A stretch of 64,000 nucleotides of DNA from Lactuca virosa (lineage: Eukaryota; Streptophyta; Magnoliopsida; Asterales; Asteraceae): assembly GCA_928212115.1 (NCBI GenBank), contig CAKMRJ010000001.1, positions 184,618,693 to 184,682,692 on the forward strand, in the 5' to 3' direction. Positions 20,717 through 32,254 of this stretch are shown here, piece by piece; within the stretch, counting starts at the first letter, position 1, and the number at the start of each line of letters is the position of its first letter. The translations under genes and the position numbers were made by a program. The notes below the pieces were generated by a model that saw only the letters and a list, made by a program, of their open reading frames with translations, did no database searches and was not told where the DNA came from.

Positions 20717-23700
20717 AGGAAGAAGTGAGCTGAGTTTGATCGCGAAGAAATGGATTTCGATCGCATGGATTCAAAGATCGGATTTTTGAGTTGCTACTTT
20801 AGAGTTAGGATAGATTGCTAAGAAATGTAATAGCGTAGTTTTTCATTTGAGTTGCGTTGTAAGGACAAATTTTTCCGCAATAAAATAAATTTTGATTTTG
20901 TCTTATTTATTTATCCTTGCAATGACATGTATGAAAAAATGATGTTTGTGTATTTCTATTATTAGCAATGTTGAAATGGATGTGATTCTTAGTTATGTTA
21001 TTTATGGTAGTGTCATAATTTTCTAAGGAAAGATTCCCATCGCCTAAGTTTCAATTGGACAGAAACTTGGAATCATACAACTTGTATTGTATGATGTATG
21101 GAAATCTTGGTACTTAAGTAATTAAGACTAATTCGTTGTTCACATAAGTATGTGAGTTAAGTGAATGACTAAAGGAACTAGTACACAATGTTGTGCACTA
21201 GTCAAGTCCACCATAAATAATAACATTATTCGTCATGATTTACTAAAGGTCTAGTAAATGTGGTTGTACTTACAAGATTAAGTGTAATTCTGAATCATTG
21301 AAAAAGTTTCAATGAATGGCAGAACGAATAAGTAGAATCAATGAAGGCAGAAAGATAAAAGGTTACTCCAATCTAAGAAGAAGGGAGAGTACTTTTGTGA
21401 TCGTCTTGGTAATCCTAAGAACCATAACACAATTCATCCTCTAAGGATAACGTAGCGCACTGGTTTGGCTAAGAAGAGGAATGGAGAATTGTTGAAATGG
21501 TTAAGTCAATAAGATGTATCGTACTTCGTTCCAAAATCAAGTCTTAGAGTCATACTCCAAGATTGTGACTTGAGTGACATAATCTTAAGTAGGAATGTTC
21601 TTACACTTGCACATTTTGGTAAGTTGTGATGTCTTGAATAAGTCAAAGACCAACTAGTACCAAACTGCATGTAGGTTTTGTCTTGATATAGACACACACT
21701 AACTCTTGGATATTTGTTTTGTCAAGAAATGTTTCTTGATAAGAGAATCTAATATGTCAAGAGGTCAGTGGGAGTGTAAAGATCTTGAAAAGTTTCAAGA
21801 ACAAATTAAGAAATAAACCTATTAAACACTAGCACACGACTTGAGGTTTGTAACCTATCGTGTTGACAAAATTTTATTTCTATGCCATTCCGGTAAAGTT
21901 ACTTATGCATATGAGTTTTACGAGTTCTCAATTGACTGCATAAGGGCAAACACCTTGTTCAATGAAAGTACATTGACTGTCATAGGTGAGCTGGTAAATA
22001 ACATGGAGGCAATGGTGGGACCCTTGATGGCAAAGAATCAAGTATGAACAAGTTATGTCTATAAGAGTTTGGATTTGTCACAAACATTATCTTATGATTA
22101 TGGTTATGACAAATTCACATGGATAGGAACACATGCAGCATAAAATCTAAGTGTCATACGGATTCTCTACTTCATGAAAATGATTGTGAGGAAAAGCTTT
22201 CACTAAGATAGATTTTAAGGAGATCGCGATTATGAAAATTTCATTCTCAAATTCGATCATGATTACGACATCTCTCTTCATAGTTCGAATTGTGAGATTT
22301 GGCAATTAGTCTAAACATTTGGGACTTAGTAATATAAGTTCTGAATTAGTTTAGACGCACATGTGAGCTATCTAAGGAAAGGTGTATGAGTTTGACAAGC
22401 TTAGATAAAGGCTTATTAAAGCATATCATATTAGAAAAGATGAACTTTGGAAGTAAATAAGTATTGTTTTCTAGAAGTTTAACTGATTTCTGAATACGTG
22501 TCAAAGCTAGTGGGAGCATAAATGTTATGCTGGAATGGATATAATCATCATGATAGTGGGAGCATGATTATTATTTTAAGTGTTGCAGGTTGGCAATATT
22601 AATTATAGAAAACAAAAGTTTCACTTTGCAAAGTTGCATGGGTTGAAAAGTTCTTTTGCTATAATTAAGGGAGAGAATGTTGTACTTCGTTTCCAATCTA
22701 AAAGCTTAGATCGAGAAATTTTAATTGAATTTAGTCAAGGATATATTTATTATTTGCATTCTCAAAGTTCGATTATGATTACGGCATCCCTCTTCATAGT
22801 TCGAATTTTGAGAACACGGCAAATAGAAATATCATGGCAATATTATAGCAAGAAACTGGTAAAGTATCACGTTTTTCATTGCGAATCGTATCTCACACGC
22901 TTCGGGTATAGGATCGATTACATATGTTGTAATATTCGACCGTTCTAAAATTTTTCTAAATGCCTAAGGCATTTAGAGGGAAAAAGGGAATAGAACCGGA
23001 TTTGACTAAAATAATTAAACAACTGTCAAGGACAATCTAAGGTTCGCCAAGGATTGGTCGCTTGTGAGCAGTTGGAAGTATACTAATGGATGGATCATAT
23101 TGACATTATTATGAATAGACAAGATTCTATTTAGAATGAGTTGTCATATGGCAAATATGGAAATGTTTCCATATTGGGAGTTGAACGTTAAGAATTTATG
23201 TCTAGATTAGAAACTTTTATGCAAGAAGGATGTTCAAAGGAATGTACTTTGAATGTGAGACTTCACATCTATGGGATTGTCGTGTAACAATTTCCAATAG
23301 AGCACTTTGTAATTTCATTGGCAAAGTCTTGGTGAGTTTGGCGCTAAGATATTACGAAAGGACCATTGCATAAAATGTTAGAATCTAACATATTCTATAA
23401 GTGGCAAGAATTTGGTATTCTCACACTTGTGGTAAGGATTGGGAATTATGAAATGAGTGTGATTGAAAATGTTATTCAATTATACTATTTCACAAAGTAA
23501 GGACCATAAGTAAACATAGTGTGCATGCTAAGAGCATGGGACAATTGTTGTTATAATTCAAGTAAGAAGTTGACTACCCGAAACAACAAATAATGAGTAA
23601 ACAATATGGTGATTAAATAAAAGGTGTTTTATTTATACTCAAAGGTTTGGGGCCATATAGGATTAGTATTATTCTTGTGTTTCACTTAGCATGTTTTGAC

Positions 23701-24126
23701 TTCCTGAATAATAAGATTATTCGAACCCTCTACAGTCACTCATACTTTGGAAGTAGGTATGAAATAAGACTGTCATGAATCTGTCTGTAGACTGTCTAAA
23801 ATGTTTAGACATAACAAAAGTTTACTGCAGAGTTCATGAGTGCTGCTATAAGATTAGAGTATTGGATTAAACCCACGCTCGCTTGGAACGCTTCATGGAT
23901 TTTATCACGAGTGATTGGTGAGACGGTAATATCTTATATTCTTGAAACCGAGATGTGTGAGTTGTATCTTGCGAGTCGGTTCCCCATTGATAATATGTAA
24001 ACGCACCGGTAACTTGGTGTTATAAAACATATTGTTGTGTGTGATTTGATGAGTAGATACAAGTGAGCATTGGAGTCGAAGTTTATCCATTCCTTTTACC
24101 CAAAGTGGATAAAAGCGATATCTGTG
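20717..24126 (+). other. E3 internal region without pol
   Basis: About 3.4 kb of AT-rich sequence where copia pol should be. No integrase, RT or RNase H motif is visible in any frame, and only short unrelated open frames occur (21841-22047, 22580-22948). A stretch of about 50 bp is repeated (about 22253 and 22769). The end resembles the region just before a copia 3' LTR. Confidence 0.65.
20870..20915 (+). terminator. possible early polyadenylation zone after gag (E3)
   Basis: AATAAAATAAA at about 20879-20889 followed by T-rich sequence, 160-200 bp after the predicted gag stop. This would end a short gag-only RNA. Weak, consensus-based. Confidence 0.4.
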
Positions 24127-24422
24127 GGGCCCTTCTTCTCTCCCAGGTCATCCTCTTGCTCTTGGTGTTTGTGAGCCATTAGAGGAGTGACACTTGTGAC
24201 TCTAAGCTTTCAGAAGCCAATTACAAGGAGAAATTGAGATTGTTATTGCTACATAACAATCAAGGTAATATCTAAACCCTATTCTTATGTTAATATCGAT
24301 TATCACATGCTAGATCTAGGGTTTTAAAGTCTTGGATGAATGCATGTACAATAGAGAAACCTAGATCCAAGCATTAGGGTTTGCATGAGCACATAGGATG
24401 TTCTTATGGCTAAAACCCATCA
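24127..24422 (+). repeat. E3 3' LTR, 5'-truncated
   Basis: This matches 18044-18334 and ends AAAACCCATCA. The first ~517 bp of the LTR and the purine tract are missing. The join shares CTTCTTCTCTCCC on both sides, so a deletion between short matches is likely. Confidence 0.88.
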
Positions 24423-24427
24423 GATAG

Positions 24428-25629
24428 ATGATTTGTTCGACCAGCTTCAGGGAGCATCTTGGTTCTCCAAGATTGACCTACGGTCCGGATATCACCAGAT
24501 GCGGGTCAGAGATGATGATGTGCTGAAGACCGCTTTTAGGACCCGCTATGGTCATTATGAGTTTGTGGTGCTGTCATTTGGGCTCACCAATGCTCTAGCC
24601 GCGTTGATGGACCTCATGAACCGTGTGTGCAGACAGATGCTGGATCGGTCTATAATAGTATTCATTGACGACATCTTGGTTTACTCCAAGACTCAGGAGC
24701 AGCATGGGGAGCACCTGAGGGAGGTGCTAGAGACACTGAGGAGCGAGAGACTTTACGCGAAGTTTTCCAAGTGTGAGTTCAGGTTGCGTGAGGTGCAGTT
24801 TCTTGGGCACCTTTTCAACCAGAAGGGCATTCTTGTAGATCCGGCCAAGATAGAGGCCGTGATGCAGTGGGAGATTCCGAGGTCTCCATCTGAGATTCGG
24901 AGTTTCCTGGGTCTGGCAGGGTATTACAGGAGATTTATCCAGGATTTCTCCAAGATAGCAGTTCCATTGACCCGACTGACCAAGAAGTCGGTGGTGTTTC
25001 GTTGGGGTCCTGAGCAGCAGACAGCCTTTGAGACACTCAGGCAGGGATTGTATGAGGCGCCGATTCTCACCCTGCCAGAGGGAGTAGATGACTTTGTAGT
25101 CTACTGTGACGCTTCGATCACAGGTATGGGGACAGTGTTGATGCAGCGATGTCATGTGATAGCTTATGCTTCGAGACAGCTAAAGCCTCACGAGGCTAAC
25201 TATCCGATGCATGATTTAGAGTTGGGGGCTGTGGTGTTCGCCCTCAAGATTTGGCGGCATTACCTCTACGGGGTCTGGTTTACCATTTACACCGACCATA
25301 AGAGTTTGAGGTACCTCATGGACCAGCCGAATCTGAACATGAGGCAGCGTCGATGGTTAAACGTGGTGAAGGATTACGACCGTGAAATCCTTTACCACCC
25401 GGGCAAGGCCAATGTAGTGGCAGATGCCCTGAGCCGCAAGGCGGTGGCGGCCCCGATCCGAGACATCTGTTTGAGGATGACAATGATGACTCCACTGCTG
25501 GAGCAGATTAGGGAGGCGCAGGTTGAGGGCCTGAAGGAGGAGCGCCAAAAGTGCGATAGGATTGTGGGTCGGGTAGCTTTGTTTGATTACGATAGCCGAA
25601 GATTGTTCACCCTGCATGGGAGGGTCTAG
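24428..25629 (+). pseudogene. E2 reverse transcriptase (palm to end) and RNase H
   Basis: The frame continues from 17526. RT shows SKIDLRSGYHQ, FRTRYGHYEFVVLSFGLTNA and the catalytic VFIDDILVYS (F-I-D-D at residues 86-89 of the frame starting 24406, whose first six residues come from E3). RNase H follows with YCDASITGMG, HDLELGAVVFALKIWRHYLY, YTDHKSLRYL and HPGKANVVADALSR, so Asp235, Glu272, Asp297 and Asp340 of the catalytic set are all present. This is the best preserved pol stretch in the window. It ends at a TAG (25627-25629, probably once CAG), after which integrase continues in the same frame. Confidence 0.93.
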
Positions 25630-25941
25630 GTACCGTACTGGGGTGGAGTACGACAGGTGTTGATGGATGAGGCCCACAAGTCTCGGTTCTCCATCCATCC
25701 AGGGGCGACGAAGATGTACAAGGATCTTCGACCCGATTACTGGTGGCCTTGGATGAATCAGGGCGTAGCTTGGTACATGGAGAGATGCCTGACCTGCAGA
25801 AAGGTCAAGGCGGAGCACCAGAAGCCTCACGGCAAGATGCAGCGGTTAGACATTCCAGTATGGAAATGGGAGGATATCACTATGGATTTCATTACAAAGC
25901 TTCTCGGGACCGCACGTGGGGTCGATTCGATATGGGTCATA
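25630..25941 (+). pseudogene. E2 integrase, N-terminal part, cut by E4
   Basis: The frame holds the H2C2 zinc domain (MDEAHKSRFSIHPGATKMY through YMERCLTCRKVKAEHQKPHG) and the first catalytic Asp in WEDITMDFITKL. It stops at DSIWVI where E4 is inserted. The rest of the DDE core and the tail do not reappear anywhere in the window and were deleted together with the right side of E4. Confidence 0.9.
25937..25941 (+). other. E4 left target duplication (TCATA)
   Basis: Five bases before the E4 LTR. The right partner is missing because of the deletion at about 56957. Confidence 0.6.
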
Positions 25942-26169
25942 TGTAACATACACGTTCAGTTATCATGTTATGTAATTTTAAAAGTGAATAATATTATGAA
26001 ATATTATATAATTATGAGTATTGAGTTCTAACGAATTGTTTTTACTAGAAATGAAGTAAAACTATGTTTAGAATCATCCAGAATGTTTTGGAAGCCTTAT
26101 GAGATTCCGAACAAAAGGCAAATATTGAAATTTAACGAAAATATAAAATCTGAAATAAGTAAACTTTTT

Positions 26170-26745
26170 ATTGAAAGTTGTAAAGAATCTCGTTAGAAAC
26201 ACTTAGGCGAAAACCTCATCGAAATCCAAGTTATAACGAAGAAGTTATGACCAATCGAAGATCCGCGACAAAACCGGCACGATGCCAAATGACGTAAAAA
26301 GTGAGTTTTTGATAAACTACTTTTTAGCCTTAGTAATCTAAATGAAAGTCGTAGTATTTGTTAAACCGAGAATTTTCATAAAAAGAACGTCCAAATCTAA
26401 CTTCGTATGAGGAAGTTATGATTTTTCTAAGTTTCGGGATAGCAATAGACAGCTAAAAACTCGAAATAAAGATCGATTGATATTTAGCCGAAACAACCTA
26501 AACGAGAATCGAAGGTATCGGTAAAAGTAGTAGAACGGTAAAAAGACTTACAAAAACGGACGTCAGATAAAGAAGTTATGAATTTTTAACGGATTTTCGT
26601 GTCCCGGTCTGTTAAAAATAATAATATTAAAAATAAAGTCAAAATTAGCCAACGAAGTCTAAGCAAAAGTTGTAGAATATATTCTCGCCTACGCGTGCAT
26701 ATAAAGAACGTCAAAAACGGAGCCCGTATACGAAAGTTATGGATT
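26170..26745 (+). repeat. quasi-repeats of about 160-170 bp upstream of E4 promoter
   Basis: GAAGTTATGA or a variant occurs at 26241, 26411, 26571 and 26731, each preceded by a GTAGAA-like box and AACG(T)-rich sequence. Degenerate units, so the common origin is likely but old. Confidence 0.55.
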
Positions 26746-26994
26746 TTAGAAGATTTGGGCACAATTTCCGAGAAATCTCGCATGGATAAGGTCCGGAATA
26801 GGCCACGTCATCGGATCCTCGCATGCATGCCCCGTGTCCGACCCGCATGTCGCAACCCTCGCATCCGAAGCGTAGGTCCAATCCGAAGCCGAGGCGTTTC
26901 CGACGCGTGTCCTCGCCTCGCGTCCGATCCACCTGGCCTTCGCTGCTGCTGCCGCGTGCCTTCTCCCTTCGGCCGAAGATTAGAGCCTCGCCCC

Positions 26995-27003
26995 TATAAA
27001 TAG
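26995..27003 (+). promoter_or_regulatory. TATA box of E4 5' LTR
   Basis: TATAAATAG after a GC-rich zone. It is conserved in all three tandem units of the 3' LTR (54242, 55123, 55994). Confidence 0.7.
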
Positions 27004-28102
27004 AAGGGTTGCGGGATCTCCCGGCTAGATTTAGAAATTTGGCATTTTTCACCCCTAAACTCATACTTTCACTATTTCGACTTCCCCTGAAGCCCCAAAA
27101 TCATTTCCAACACCCGAAACACGCCCCGAAGTGCTCGAGAAGCCCGAGAAATTTACCTTTTCGGTTTGAAGCCCAACCCTCGCAAAGCCCGGTTTTCAAG
27201 AAAACTCCCGTTTTTCATTGAAGAAAGTCAATTATAGTAACGAAGTGCTGCCCAAATTACTATTTTAACCCCCGGTTATTTCACGGTGAGTTCAATATAT
27301 AGGAACAATAGTATGTTATGTGTTATATGTGCTATGTGATTTTCAGTGTTATTATTCCGGGTTATTTTCTCGTGTTATTTTTATTTCTGCTATCTGTGAT
27401 AGCAAAGCTATACCTTTGACCATGTGATTAGTGAAAGGACTTAGATTCACGGTGGTACTGGTACGTAGCCTCTGGCCATGTAGAGCATGTCTCCGTAAGA
27501 GAATGACTTCTATTCTATGGCATTGGCAGAAGGTTAGACAGGGCTATAAGCCTGAAATCTACCAAAATGTTAATCAGAAAATGTATGTCTTCTGTGCCAT
27601 TTGGGCCGAAGCTTTATTGATGTATATCAACTATGGAAATTGTTATGTCTCATTGATTGTATATCTTTGAATCAAATCATTCATTGATATGGAAAGCTTG
27701 TCACATGATTCACATATGCCTTTGTTGTTCCTTGTTCCTCTTTGCTTCCGCCATATTAAAGTATATATATGGAATAACTTTATATTGTATCTATTATTGA
27801 ACTCAATAAGCGTCACCGTTTACCCCTCTCAGTGTTTAACAATTGCAGGTAATAAGAATCCAGTATAGTCAGATACTGTTGGAAGATTTAGAATAGTTTA
27901 TACTACTACTTTTGTACTTGGGTTTACGTATGTATAAAAGCTTAAATATCCTGGGTAGTTATGTAATATACTAAAACTTAGTCGGTTTGTATCCAGTCTT
28001 TTGTAAACAAATTATCAATGTAAAATATTGTTTTTATGAATATGCAAGTAGCATGTTTTGGAGTAACAATTGTCAAATATGAAAGTGTGGGTCTTTCAAT
28101 CA

Positions 28103-28114
28103 TGGTATCAGAGC
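28103..28114 (+). other. E4 primer binding site (initiator Met tRNA)
   Basis: TGGTATCAGAGC four bases after the LTR end. Confidence 0.92.
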
Positions 28115-28199
28115 AATAGTTTAAGTGAACTAAATACCACAGATTGGTATTTACACTTAAACTGTTAGAAGTTCAATATATGAACAGGTTCATTAGGAG

Positions 28200-28204
28200 T
28201 ATAT
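28200..28204 (+). other. E5 left target duplication (TATAT)
   Basis: TATAT on the left, identical TATAT on the right at 52018-52022. Confidence 0.93.
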
Positions 28205-28543
28205 TGTGACAACCGTCAAATTAAAGTTAAAGTCAACAGGTCAAAGTCAAAGTCAATAAGTCAAAATAAAAGTCAACAAGTCAAATCGGTCAAACTTAAT
28301 TAGTACTTGTATGTTAAAAGTTATTTTATGTATAAAAATGTGCATTTGTATGTCAAGAATCCAAGTGTCTCGGAGAATTTTTGTGTTTAGCAATGTAAAA
28401 CCTTAAAAAGGGAGTTAAACGCATCAAAACACGACTAAGGACCCTTTCGCGGACTTAAAACAATCATAAACGAATCATAACGAGGTTCACGAACCTTGCA
28501 TTACGAGGTTATACGATAATAATGGCTAAGGTTAAATCTCTCC

Positions 28544-28790
28544 CAAATCTCTCCAAGTATGTGAAATCTCTCCCAAATCTCTCCAAGTATGTGAAATCTC
28601 TCCCAAATCTCTCCAATTATGTGAAATCTCTCCAAGTATGTGAAATCTCTCCCAAATCTCTCCAAGTATGTGAAATCTCTCTCAAATCTCTCTAAGTATG
28701 TGAAATCTCTCCCAAATCTCTCCAAGTATGTGAAATCTCTCCAAGTATGGGAAATCTCTCCCAAATCTCTCCCAAAATCACTCTCCAACT
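28544..28790. repeat. 30-bp minisatellite in E5 5' LTR
   Basis: About nine units of a 30-bp sequence, two shortened to 19 bp, ending AAGTATGTG. Unit order and number differ from the 3' LTR. Open frames on both strands with ten-residue repeats are by-products. Confidence 0.9.
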
Positions 28791-29393
28791 TTTATAGTCA
28801 ACCGGGTCATCCCGACCCTTAACTTGGCTAAAAATCACGCAAAACGGGAAGTTAACTTGAAAATGAGCTAAATAGGGCCGAAACCCTTCTTAGGAACCGA
28901 ACCCTCTTAGAGGGAACCTCTTAGAGTCGAAGCCTCTCAGAACCGAACTTTTCAGAACCGAACTGCTCTCCTCGGACCGAACCTCTTGCACAAGAAGCGA
29001 ACCCTCCCTTCGGCCCCGAACCTACCTTCGGTCCCTTCTCCCTTCTCTCGGTTCTCACCCCCTAAGGACCGAACCCCTCGCAGGTTCGCTTCCTTCTTCC
29101 AGTTTTTGACTACTTTCGCCTCCTAAGCCCGTTTTTGACGGGATTTTTTCACCAAATTCATATTTTTACCATTTTAAACCCCCAAAACTCATATTTTATT
29201 TATTTCCCAATGATTTATTAATTAAAAATCATTATTTCATTAATAGAAATATCTAAGGATATTCTACCCCACAAGTGGGTCAAGTGTGCCCACTTGCCTT
29301 CCATGTGTCACTTCCTCAATAGTCCAACCCTATCCACATCACACAAACCAAGGCAAACATCCCTTCAACCTTGCAAGTTGCTCCAGCAACATC

Positions 29394-29401
29394 TATATAA
29401 A
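29394..29401 (+). promoter_or_regulatory. TATA box of E5 5' LTR
   Basis: TATATAAA, identical in the 3' LTR at 50209-50216. Confidence 0.65.
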
Positions 29402-30487
29402 GAAATCCCTGGAGGATTTCTTGGTTCACTTTGATCAATCCTTCACTTACACACTTCTCAAACCACCTCAAGAAAGCTCTTTTCTCTCTACTTCCCACCA
29501 CTTTGTGCTAGTATTATTGAGCTACTACTTCACTTTTGGTAAGTATTCCATCTAAACTCAAGTGTTATTCCATGTTTCCATAACATCCTTGAATCATCTA
29601 CACACATTTTAACACCAAAGAGTCGTTCTTAGGATCATTCAAGCTTTCACGTGTTCATCAAGTGTTCTTGACTTGATACTCCTCATCTTCGACCTTCCAC
29701 TCCTCAAGAAATCACTCAAGGTGAGTTCATACCCCTACATTTTCACATTTTCTTTAGTTTCCAGGAGGGGAATACAAGTTAAAACACCAAAACATATTTG
29801 AAACTTAACTTGACAGCTTACAGCAGAAAAGTTGTGACCTGTTCACGAACTGCTTTACCCAACTTAAACTTAATATTTTTCAAAACTGTTTAATATGCAA
29901 ATATTTCAGGTTTATACCTTTAAAATAACTACTTTCACATCTCCATACGATTTTTCTACAATTTATGGTGATTTTGACAAAACTGCCTATCACTGCAGCA
30001 ACAAAATCGGACCAGGTTGTGAAAATGAACATTTTCACACTGGTTTGAGACCACCAAAAATTATAGGAAAATTTATGAACACAGTACACCATTTTTCCAA
30101 ACTCTCCGAGTTTACGGATTCTGTTTTCGACTTACGATGGTTTTTATATAATATTCTAAAACAGTGACAGTTAAGGGTAAAACTGTCAAAACTAGTTTAA
30201 GAGTTATCCACACCTTGTAACATGCTGAGCAAGGTGTGTAGGATTTTATACTTAGTATTTTCAATTTCATTTTATTGAAATACAAAGTCATGCATAAAAA
30301 GGTTTCATTTAAAACATAAAACACTCTTGATAAACTATAATAGGTATAGTTTGGACACTTCATTTAACAAAGAAATAGTAACACAATCGATTTACAAAAC
30401 GGGTATTTCATTACACTCTACGTGAACTTGTTAATAAATAAATTTGTGAGACGTTCTCCTTCGGGGTACTCTTAAGTACCACAGTAA

Positions 30488-30700
30488 AGTCCTGTAGTTA
30501 TAATCAGAATCTCTTGGAGGGAGAACGTGAGAGTTGTGTATAGATCTATATTGGGTCTGACAAACCCGCACCCTAAGCTGCTTGCAACAGCTAGACCGCC
30601 AGGTCTGGGGTGACAAGTGTCATAACATTCCGACGCCTGAAGAACGTCGAGTACGAGGTCTTCGAGTTTAGTATGGTTATAACATCTCACATGATAAATT
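30488..30700 (+). promoter_or_regulatory. conserved hairpin module in E5 5' LTR
   Basis: Stems in order: TCTC/GAGA, TATAGATCTATA, GGGT/ACCC around a CTGACAA loop, AGCTG/CAGCT, AGACC/GGTCT, TGACA/TGTCA, CGACG/CGTCG. It lies about 1.1 kb after the TATA box, so it should be in the RNA. Confidence 0.62.
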
Positions 30701-31200
30701 AACAAAACACACAGTTCACGAGGATTTAAGGAGTTTTATTTAAATATAAAACCACGCACACACACAAGTATGACGATTTACTTACATACACTAAATCTTG
30801 GTTCAGTTAAGACTATAACAACCCATTAGAAAATATTGGATTTTCTGGAAACAAACTTGTAACAAACCAAAAGGAACATCATTCATTTTTCATTCATAAA
30901 TTGCTTATGAACTCACCAGCTTTATGCTGATACTCTTTCAAAACAACTTGTATTCTCAGATAATCAGTAAAACAGGCAATCACAAGATTTCTGAAGTCAA
31001 GACACTAAGGCGTAGATTCTTTTGCTATATTTTGACATCATATGTAATTTATTTGGAAACATATACTTTTGAAACGATGTAACCTTTTAAATTATATTTA
31101 TGATGGTTGTGTTTACTTTCTTCAATATGGTTATGATACTGAGCATGACGTCCTCCGCCCCCGAACGTTTCCGCGATTCTAGTTTGGGGGTGTGACAGAT

Positions 31201-31212
31201 TGGTATCAGAGC
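31201..31212 (+). other. E5 primer binding site (initiator Met tRNA)
   Basis: TGGTATCAGAGC three bases after the LTR end. Confidence 0.94.
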
Positions 31213-31570
31213 ATTGTTAATAGTGAACTAAGTATATCGAACCACGTAAGATATACAAACCATAAATACAACGAGACAAAAAAAATTCTCTGACGTAGCT
31301 TTTCAAAAATACTTAAAAATAAAAATAAATATTTTTATAAAAGTATTCATACAATCGCACTTATTAATTCGGTATCATAATGGCAATAACGTAAAAGTAT
31401 TAAGACAAGTTGGACACCATGGTTCAGCTTCAGGGTATGTAGTCAGATCTTGGATGAATATAGTCTGATCAACTATATTCAGCCAAGGTAGGATCAATCC
31501 AACCGGCATTCCCTTCTTGTTCCCAAGATTCTCGTGACATCCTTCTTATCCCTATTCTTGTACAGGCACA
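31213..31570 (+). other. E5 leader with possible intron
   Basis: Non-coding. A GTAAGA donor-like site lies at about 31245, and a pyrimidine tract ending TTGTACAG at about 31565 lies six bases before the extra ORF start. This suggests a leader intron, inferred from consensus. Confidence 0.45.
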
Positions 31571-32254
31571 ATGGCAGGATTTCACTTACCAGGTGATCCC
31601 TATTTCCCCAACCAAGGGAATGCCGGTTGGATTGTGGAAAACCCATAGGAAGATTCCGAAGAGGAACCCATGGAGGATGAGGAACCCATGGAAGAGGAAT
31701 AATCCGTAGATGGTGAAGAGGAAGAAGACTCAGATGGAACTGACTCCGAACCCAAAGTTTACGATCCACACCCTGCCCCTATCCCTCCACAACGCTTCCA
31801 GGGCCCGACGCCCCAATGGGCCGAAACTATACATCGATGGAGCCGAGAGCAAGGTCAACGACCTCCCTATGGCATGGAACGAAGATTCTACGATCTCAGC
31901 AGGGGAGGGTCAGCCGACGGAGCCCTCCCTGTCATAGTTCACCATGTCACACGCCACGAAGAGCAAACAAGAGTTAACACCTGACATCTCATGGAAGTTG
32001 GTGCCACCAGCCAAGTCAACTCCGTTCGCATTCCCCGGTTGGACGACGACCACGGTCGGACTCGAGACCGCACCGAGCTTCTTCGACGGGAAATGGCCAC
32101 AACCCGAGCTGAAGTGCAAGAACTCCGAGAACATCGAGCCACTCTAGAAGGACGTCTGGCAGAAGCAGAGCGACAAGCGGCGGAATCCAGAGCCGAAATG
32201 AGGAACTTCGTGTCTACACTTCGTGATCCTCAGAGCTTCAACCGCCACAAGTAG
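31571..32254 (+). pseudogene. extra ORF upstream of gag (E5 copy, unknown function)
   Basis: One frame of 228 codons from ATG to a final stop, broken only by TAG (31646), TAA (31700) and TGA (31982). N-terminus: MAGFHLPGDPYFPNQGNAGW. Then come a Glu/Asp-rich stretch of about 35 residues, a central part with RFQGPTPQWAETIHRWSREQ and GGSADGALPVIVHHVTRHEE, and a charged C-terminus (RTELLRREMATTRAEVQEL onward) with heptad spacing that should form a coiled coil. Pieces of all three zones recur in E1 and E6. No domain known to me fits. Its place before gag suggests translation from its own message or a spliced one. Confidence 0.75.

Larger units (their letters stand above)
17527..24422 (+). mobile_element. 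E3 gag-only Ty1/copia-type element
   Basis: A 6.9-kb insertion with perfect 5-bp target duplications, a complete 5' LTR (808 bp), initiator-Met primer site, long leader, copia-type gag, and about 3.4 kb of sequence with no integrase, RT or RNase H motif I can find. The 3' LTR keeps only its last ~290 bp. It must have used pol proteins of another element. The shared LTR parts differ at 4 of about 290 positions, the lowest divergence in the window. It resembles the known class of non-autonomous plant elements with terminal repeats and a gag gene (TR-GAG type). Confidence 0.88.
25942..28098 (+). repeat. E4 5' LTR
   Basis: A 2157-bp LTR starting TGTAACATACACG and ending GTGGGTCTTTCA. The first 800 bp hold four loose repeats spaced about 160-170 bp (26170-26745). 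A TATA box lies at 26995-27003. The segment 26751-27638 is the unit tandemly repeated in the 3' LTR. Confidence 0.9.
28205..31197 (+). repeat. E5 5' LTR
   Basis: A 2993-bp LTR starting TGTGACAACCG and ending GGGGGTGTGACA. It holds a GTCAAAGTCAACA-rich start, a minisatellite (28544-28790), a zone of CCGAACC motifs (28870-29090), TATATAA at 29394-29400 and the hairpin module at 30488-30700. Confidence 0.94.

Noticed and set aside
24727..25155. Minus-strand open frame of 142 codons inside E2 RT, and a similar one at 25357-25830
   Set aside because: Antisense shadow of a well-supported RT-RNase H and integrase coding strand. No motif.
28544..28790. Possible CRISPR-like array
   Set aside because: Units are directly joined and variable, with no unique spacers. 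Eukaryotic minisatellite.
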